A stretch of 64,000 nucleotides of DNA from Latrodectus hesperus (Eukaryota; Arthropoda; Arachnida; Araneae; Theridiidae): positions 91,301,794-91,365,793 of the forward strand of contig CM075853.1 of NCBI GenBank assembly GCA_037975125.1. Reading direction: 5' to 3'. The notes beneath the pieces were generated by a model that saw only the letters and a list, made by a program, of their open reading frames with translations, was not told the origin of the DNA and made no database searches. Below are positions 56,701 through 64,000 of this stretch, piece after piece. Both the position numbers and the translations under genes were made by a program. How positions within the stretch are numbered: position 1 is the first letter of the stretch; each line of letters starts with the position of its first letter.

Positions 56701-58274
56701 ACCTTTAAAATAAACTTTTTGGCTCTTTCCAGATGGCGCAATATTATTTCGAATGTGTAATCACTAATTTATTAAGATAATTTATTAGAATGAAATGTAT
56801 GTATACTATTCTGCTAAGATTTCCTTAGAAAAAATACAACTTAATTGGAAAATAAACTACAAACAATCTAAAATACTTTGTTGAAAGTACTAATATAACA
56901 CTTAAAATATATTATAAAAATTATATGCATAACATTTCGTTTTTGGAAAACATTATATCTGATTTTTATTTTAAATCAGACAAGTTAACAACAGACATTT
57001 TCTTTAAGCACATAAAAATATGAAATGATATTTTTGGCAGTATAATAAAGTTATAGTATAAGAAATTTAAACCATTTCACAAACTAATTTATAAAATTCT
57101 ACAGACAAACTACTCAGATAAACAAATATATACCAATTTAAAATATATCATGATGTTTAACCTAAATTAATTTATAAAAAATAATTCTTTTTTGATTACA
57201 TTTTTCTAAATTTTTTTAATTTCAAGAAATATAAATTTATTTGGGAATAAAAAAACAATTAAAGAACTAGCGCTTATACAATTCAATATTCGTAATTATT
57301 TTTAATAAAAAATATTATTTAATTAAAAACATTATGACTGATTTAAAATACTTTTCATCTAACTATGTAACTAATTAATAAATATTTTATAGTTTTAGTA
57401 TAAAAATATAAAATAAACCTTATATAAAATTTTTTTAATATATGACATCGATTAATTAAATGCTTTGTAGTTTCAAGAGAGTTGAAATGATTGTTTTTAT
57501 CGTTATAAAGGGTTGCAATAAAACATTTTGGTAAATAATATAAGTAATTCTTTCAAGTATATTATTTTCCAGAAAAATACTCAATAAATAATGTTTAAAG
57601 TCAAATATTCAAAAGAGCATTTCTTATCGTTTCGAGTCGATGAGCTCCTACCTTTGATTCCTCGAAAACTGTTCAATATATAATGCTGAGTCTTCAATGT
57701 TCAACTAAGCACTTCTTTATCATTGTTTTAAAAAATCTGTTTCCTAACTACTATAAAATATTGAAAAAAGAACACTCTTTGAAGTCACATTTTATGTACT
57801 TACTTTCAGAATAAAGACAGTAATCGAATAGATTGAAAGATTTGTAGGAAAGTGTTTTTGAAGATTTCTTTATCCTCAAATGTATAAATTTTTTAAGCAA
57901 ACATAAATACACATTAAATGTTAAAGTAGTTCATATATTTCTCTTATATAACAAGCTATTTTTATACCCTGTGTTCAATAATTTTTATTAATACACACAT
58001 TTGAGACAGTAATGTTACTTCACTTACGGTTTTCATGAGGTAAATTGTAAATATGTGTACTATTTTTCATGTGCTAAATAAAAGTGAAAACCTCATTAAA
58101 AATAAAAAAGCAATATGATTACTTTATTTTTTAATATTTTATTTAAGTTTACTTGAAACATAATTATTTTAAAAAGCTCAATTACTAATAATTGCTCAAT
58201 ATTTATAATTGATTTTAGCACTCTATTCTGTGTTTTTGTGAGTATAATATATAATGAAATCATTAACATTTAAT
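56701..58274. other. AT-rich stretch, no gene seen
   Basis: Nothing supported. Confidence 0.72.
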
Positions 58275-58589
58275 TATTTGAAAATGATTACCGATGGCTG
58301 AGTGGTTAACGCTCCTGTTTCCTGAGCTGAGGGTCCCGGGTTCGAATCCCGGTTCGGGCATGGGTGTTACTTTCTTTCTCTGTGTTTCTTTGTTTTTTCC
58401 TCTGTGATGATGCATGAATGTGGCCCACCCTATAAACGAGTTTGTGATGGCAACGCTACTCACCTCAGTGACTTGGTTCACAGGTGCCCTCTGGGTAACG
58501 ACAAATGAGTAGCAGTTTTCTGGCCTTGTTGTGGCATAGCGTTGTTAGCACCCAAGTGCCCACCGTTTGAAAAAAAACTATTTGAAAAT
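58275..58589 (+). repeat. tRNA-derived SINE, family E, with target duplication
   Basis: The body runs 58286-58578. The head is strikingly tRNA-like: an acceptor-like TTACCGA (58288-58294) pairs at five of seven positions with TCGGGCA (58354-58360), the A box is TGGCTGAGTGG (58295-58305) and the B box GGTTCGAATCC (58339-58349) is canonical. The body contains CCACCCTATAAACGAGTT and GGTTCACAGGTGCCCTCTGG; the end is CACCCAAGTGCCCACC. Direct repeats TATTTGAAAAT flank it (58275-58285 and 58579-58589). The antisense frame at 58263-58481, with PEPGFEPGTLSSG, is the common false protein made by antisense B-box sequence. Confidence 0.92.
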
Positions 58590-59784
58590 ATGTAACAAAT
58601 TAAATTAAGGATCCATTTCAAAAACTTACAGATGAAATATGTACATAATTTCTTCATTATAAGAACTGCATTTATTATTAACATATAAGTAGTTTAACTT
58701 TATTACTTATAACATCTTGCTGGCTTTTAAATTTCAAATATTCTAAATAATTTCAAGTACTTTTTATTATTTAAGTTTTATTTTTGCTTAAGCATATGTA
58801 ATTCCATGTACATATAACAAATATTATATAGCATGTGTACTGATAATATTAATCTGTGAAAGGCTTTAATAAAACACTGGCTTTAATAAAACAGGCTTTA
58901 ATAATTTACTGAAACAATCAACTATTTCGCATAATTTACAATATAAAAATATATACAGTTAGGTGTATTGTTAATATCTCTTAAAATTGCAATGTCTTTA
59001 TATATTAAAAGATACAAACAACAAATAAATGTATAGAAAAAGTATCTTCTAACAATAAATATAGTTGACGAAAATACTAACAATAGTAAATTAAATTAAC
59101 TGGTGATTCTAATATTAATCAGGAAGTTTAACGATTACATTCTAATAAATATCCAGGTACACAAGATACGTTTACAAGCTTATTTTTAATTCTTTATTTT
59201 TTATTTCTATATTGTATCCCTTGTATTTTACTTGAAATGTTACTAATTTTAGCATATTAACTTGTTATTTGTACACGTGTATTGTTACCGATTATACAGA
59301 ATTTGTAAAAGTGAAATCTTTTAAAAATCGTAAGAAACTTCGATCGAAATGTTTGGAATTTTAAATATGCCTTACATATTAGATTGGATATGTTTTTATA
59401 CACATATTTGTTCAGCTATCTTCATAAAATATCCATGCATTGTAATACAACAATTTAAAAGAGTTATAGTCAGTAGCTAAACTCATAAACTAAAAATTTT
59501 AAAAATTTTTTGAATAAATCGATTTTAATATGAAATTTAAAATAATATGCAAAATTTCAAAATAATTAAGTGTTAAATTTAATAACTAATAATATTTTCT
59601 TTGAAACTAAAATAAAACAAAGAGTGTAAAAATATTAATTAGAGCATTAATGTTGATATTTAGAATAAAGATATTATTATGCAATTTTTACCTTTTGTAT
59701 GAATGAGTAATGAATGTAATCTAAAGTACTAACAATAATAAAGATTGTGATTTTTTTAAATGAATTTTTCTGAATGTTATAATA
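58590..59784. other. AT-rich stretch, no gene seen
   Basis: A small local repeat GGCTTTAATAAAACA occurs near 58862-58895. Nothing else was recognised. Confidence 0.7.
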
Positions 59785-60202
59785 ACTATCATCCATTACT
59801 AGATCTTATAATTATTATCCATAACTAGCTCCTATAATTACTATCCACTACAAGCTCCTGTAATTATTATTCATTACTAGCTCCTATAATTATTATCCAT
59901 TACTAGCTTCTGTAATTATTATCCATTACTCTAGCTCCAATAATTATTATTTATTACTAGCTCGTATAATTATTATTCATTACTAGCTCCTATAATTATT
60001 ATCCATTACTAGCTCCTATAATTATTATTTATTACTAGCTCCTATAATTATTATTCATTACTAGCTCCTGTAATTATTATTCATTACTAGCTCCTATAAT
60101 TATTATCCATTACAAGCTCCTATAATTATTATCCATTACTAGCTCCTATAATTATTATCCATTACTAGCTCCTATAATTATTATCCATTACTAGCTCCTA
60201 TG
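59785..60202. repeat. Minisatellite, 26 bp unit, about 16 copies
   Basis: The unit is CCATTACTAGCTCCTATAAT followed by TATTAT. Copies carry scattered substitutions (ATCCATTACA, CTCGTA, CTCCTG), and one near 59926 has two extra bases. There is no unique sequence between units. Confidence 0.95.
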
Positions 60203-63200
60203 ATAAATACTAATATAATTTGTGTAGAAACTTTCCACCTATTTTGATTATATTCACATATGAATACATATTTTTATACTATAAGAAGTTAAATGAGACT
60301 ACTCGTGTTATAATGAAAATTTTTATGAAGAAATTAAAATATTGAGGGGAGAGGTTTCAACATTTCTTCCATAAAAAAGACTGTATTTTTAATTGTAAAT
60401 TGATAAAGAAGACATGATTTATTAGTATTTATATTGAGGTCATATATTATATTGTTTTTTGCAGGGTAATCGTAAAAACACAGTTAATGAATCGGAATTT
60501 AGCAATATAATATTATGAAGAAAAGTAAAGCGAATCAGAGGATATTTATATTTTGAAAATATAGTTCCTTTTGATAAAATAGGATAGTTTAAAGATAAAA
60601 ATGTTAAATTAAGCATGCAAAATAAACATATTGTAATTAGTAATCAACTTACCAAATTTTTAGCAGCTTAGATCACTTAACATAACAGTTAATGAGGTTA
60701 ACCCACAAATGTTTCGATGCTGCAATTTTGTTGTAGAAACATATTATAAATGAAGCTCTGATCTCTATCATTTTTAAGAGCATGAGATATTATCTTTATA
60801 ATATCTATCATTCATAGTGCAGATTAATTAGGAAGATAGTTTTAGAAATTGGGATGATAAATCTATCAATGGTATCTTGATTTATAATTAAAATTATCAA
60901 AAATTAACATATAGATTCTTCAAGGTGATTGGTTGGGTTCTGTGATGCAAGGTCCAAAAGTAGACATGCTGCGCCAACCTACAAGGTGGAGTAAAGATTA
61001 TATTTCATAAAAATATGTTTAATATCGAATGATTTCTAAAGTATTAAAAATAAATCAGTAAGATAATGTAATATTTTCATTTTTTATTAATTGTAGTGTG
61101 AATTCATTATGCAAAATAATTCTTCTATAAATAATGTTTTAAAGAATACAAATAAAAGCTTGTGATATTAAATTTCTGAAACATTAGTTTATGAACATTA
61201 TGTTGTTACTCTGAGAGAGCATCCCAGATTGATTCGTATCATCATGTGACTTCATTTCCGTATAAAAGTTTTGAAATTTTTAATCAAAAAATAAAAATTT
61301 CTTTAATTTTAAACATTAACAATAAATATAAGAAGTATTTATTAGCTTTGAAGTTTTGGTTAAAAAAAGAAATTTTTGGAAAAAAATGATCTGTAAACTA
61401 TATTTTTGCTATGATGAAGTTTTTTATATGTCACGTACTTTGTATTGAAAATATGCAAATAGATTGTATTTTGATAAATAATACTAAAGTAGTGTATTAA
61501 CATAAAAGTATTTGTATGTAATATCTTAAAAGTATTTAAAATTTAAATATGTTTGATAATGTTAACTAAACTACTCATTACCATTGTTCAATTGCTTAAA
61601 CTTAAAGTTCATAATCATTATTATTACGAAATTGTTTTGAATAAAATAACTAACCAAAATTTTATATACTAATTACTTTACTTCGGATTAAGAAAAACTG
61701 CAAAATTTAGAAGTTAGCTTACAATATATTTTTTACTAACAATATGCAATATTACTTGAATTTGTGCTGCATTATCATGTTTTAGGAGACTTCAAAATGA
61801 AAAGTTTTATGGATTAAAAGAGATTTTTTCTCTCAAACAAGAGTTAAAACACACTCATAAAACTTTAAGTTTGATCATGAAAATTTTATGTTTAAATTTA
61901 AAGAAAATAAAATTTATATATCCTATTAACTCTGAAAAGGAATTTTGTTCAAAATTTAATGAACTGCATACTAAAATTTAATTGAAACAATGCAAAAACA
62001 ATTTGAAGAATTAAAAAAATCAGAAAATGTTTTATCATGGGTAATTAGACTACAACATGTTTAGAATTTTTCTTTACTATTAGAAGATTTTTGCTTTTGT
62101 AAGACTAAAGGACTAAGGAAGAATTTATTGACAATCAATATAAACTCACTATTGGCAAATTTTTATTTTATTTTCATTCAGAAAGTATTCATAGAGTTAA
62201 AAGGAAATATTTACTATCACATTTGCTAAAATATTAATTAAAAATATGATAACTTTACTTTATTCAAACATTTTAAGTTAAATTGCAATAAACATTGATA
62301 CAATTATCATTATATAAGAAATCTCATTCAAATGTTTCACTTTTGATTAATTTTCAAAGATTGGTATTGATTTAGGAAATAACATTATGAACATTTGTGC
62401 AAATTTTAAATGCTAAATCAATAAAAATATTTGTTTGACGGCATCACAAAATACTGAATATTTTAAAATATATTAAGTTTAAAATTTTCAAGTGTAAAGA
62501 TTTTTAAATTTTCGTTTTTTAACTATGAATATGTAAATGAGTGTATTCAGTTTAGAAAACTAATTCGTCAAAAATATCTATATATTATCATTAAAGACTA
62601 ACTAAAGTATGAGAATAAATATTTTAATTGTAACAAACAAATTTTTTTACATAATTCTAGGTTTCAAAGATTATACACACAGATTTTTCTCTTAAAAACT
62701 ATAGTGTGTGTGACATTAGATATTTGATTTAAATAGTAAAATTTTTCAAATGAGATGGTTATTTTGGGTAGTACCTAATTAAGTACATACTACTCTTAGG
62801 CATACTACTTTATTATTAAAAATTAATATAAAATAATTAATATATCCAAGACAATTCAAATGTTTTCCTTAAAGACTTTCATTAAAATAAATATATCAAG
62901 CTTTTGCATTAAATATCAACATAGAAATAAAATTGAATTATTTTTCACTGCGCTCATTGGTAATATATAAATTTTATAGATAAAACCAATGTAAATTCAG
63001 ATTTAATATTGTTGAATAAATAAAGATTAAATTATAGAAATTTGTTTCAAAATAGTTGTATAAATAAATATGAATTGATGAACATAATTCCTAACGTTCC
63101 AGGAAAGAAGAATAAAAGTTTGACAAAATTTTAAAATGAATTTTTACTACTTTAACATAATCTCATTTTGTATCTCGGAATTTATTATGCCAGGAACAAT

Positions 63201-63400
63201 TTTATTGCAATTTTAAATGTACATGATTCAGAGTTTATGAAGTATTCATGCAACAATATTTGAGTAGGGTTTATCGTATTTAAGCACAGATATTATTACA
63301 AAGTCATGTTATAAATTCAAATTTTACTAAATTTATGACTTTTGAGCTCCAGAAATAAATTTTATCTTCTCAAGTAATCACTATATTTAATCACTTATTC
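60203..63400. other. AT-rich stretch, no gene seen
   Basis: Only one denser spot, 60920-60995 (AGACATGCTGCGCCAACCTA), which I could not assign. Confidence 0.68.
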
Positions 63401-63446
63401 GCAGCGCACCCCATAATGCCAGCCTAAATGGCACACGACATCAACA
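63401..63446 (+). repeat. SINE tail fragment, tail type 1
   Basis: GCAGCGCACCCCATAATGCC, AGCCTAAATGGCACACGACA and TCAACA match the last 46 bases of the SINE ending at 6300. It is a strongly 5'-truncated copy. Confidence 0.85.
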
Positions 63447-64000
63447 TTTTATTCAAATTTATTTTGCAATCTAAATATGTTATATACGTGATTACATATT
63501 ATGTATTCATAGTGCTTTGGGAGATATTTCTGTCAGTAAGTTACTTAGATTTAAATGTTATTCTCAAGAATTATCAAATATTTGTACTTTTGATAAACTT
63601 GTGAGGTATTTTGACATTGAAAAGCATAATTAAATAATCATACCTATAAAACAGAAATTTTTAAGTAAAAAGAACTAAACTTGCTTCTGTAAAATTTTAA
63701 AGGCTCACTGGGTTATAGGAAAGATAAATTTGCTTCTATTTGTTGTTAAGAATACTACATATAATTTACAACTTCGATACTATGAGATTAATATAAAAAT
63801 ATTTATATTAATCTCAAAAACTTAATAATTTTTTTATAGTAATCTCAGAGTTGCTATGTTGCTTTGCAAATAAAATGCTTTCAAAATTAATTCATAGTTT
63901 AAATCTTAAAAATGAGACTTAATAAACAAATTTCAATTTCGAAAGGAATAATGCAAACTCACATTACAAAATATATTCTTTACTATTTGTCTGAATATAT
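63447..64000. other. AT-rich end of window with a palindrome
   Basis: No gene. It contains a 32 bp near-perfect palindrome at 63784-63815: arms GAGATTAATATAAA and TTTATATTAATCTC around AATA. Confidence 0.75.

Noticed and set aside
58288..58360. A true tRNA gene at the SINE head
   Set aside because: The acceptor stem has mismatches, a SINE body follows directly and target duplications flank the whole unit.
58263..58684. Minus-strand frames with PEPGFEPGTLSSG
   Set aside because: Antisense of the family-E SINE, as also for the plus-strand frame at 28189-28428.

Overview
The window is a very AT-rich, repeat-dominated stretch of animal nuclear DNA with no recognisable intact host gene. It contains relics of Tc1/mariner-type transposons, a hAT relic, BEL/Pao and other LTR retroelement pieces, LINE 3' fragments, tRNA-headed SINEs, MITEs, long (AT)n tracts and minisatellites. 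This points to an arthropod. A spider or other arachnid is my best guess, from the SINE style (3' ends in ACAACAACAAC) and the transposase subfamilies, but that is inference. The DNA is probably intergenic or deep intronic. Nothing bacterial (operons, ribosome binding sites, CRISPR) is present.

0-10 kb: a deleted mariner (649-1340) with unusually long inverted arms, a fold-back hairpin just beyond it, a 12 x 29 bp minisatellite (3350-3697), three SINEs (5.3-6.8 kb) and a 240 bp (AT)n tract. 10-24 kb: microsatellites, a mariner-like element on the minus strand with a broken transposase (17844-19083), a SINE (19778-20134) and a hAT relic (about 21970-22558).

24-27 kb: a nearly complete but inactivated Tc1-type DD34E transposon (24325-25731) inserted inside a TACA/CCTA repeat array. 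The array is followed at once by the 3' half of an older, related Tc1 element (26196-26609). 27-38 kb: a minus-strand SINE, two LINE 3' fragments (about 30.6 and 32.8 kb) and long featureless AT-rich DNA.

38-40.3 kb: a clear nested insertion. An LTR retrotransposon remnant (38055-40103, 5 bp target duplication, polypurine tract, 1003 bp 3' LTR) sits inside a MITE (37991-40301). An uninterrupted relative of that MITE lies at 51856-52101. 40-50 kb: a gene desert with four long (AT)n tracts, a 22 bp perfect hairpin and two SINEs. 50-61 kb: decayed transposase pieces (52.7 and 54.4 kb), a roughly 1.3 kb BEL/Pao integrase relic on the minus strand (55.4-56.7 kb), a SINE (58286-58578) and a 26 bp minisatellite (59785-60202). 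The last 4 kb hold only a 46 bp SINE tail and a palindrome.

No genes work together here. The content is a layered record of transposon insertion and decay, much of it invisible to open-reading-frame scanning because the relics are frameshifted. I found no previously undescribed functional system. The most interesting items are the fold-back mariner, the modular SINE heads and tails, the nested MITE/LTR insertion and two speculative micro-exons.
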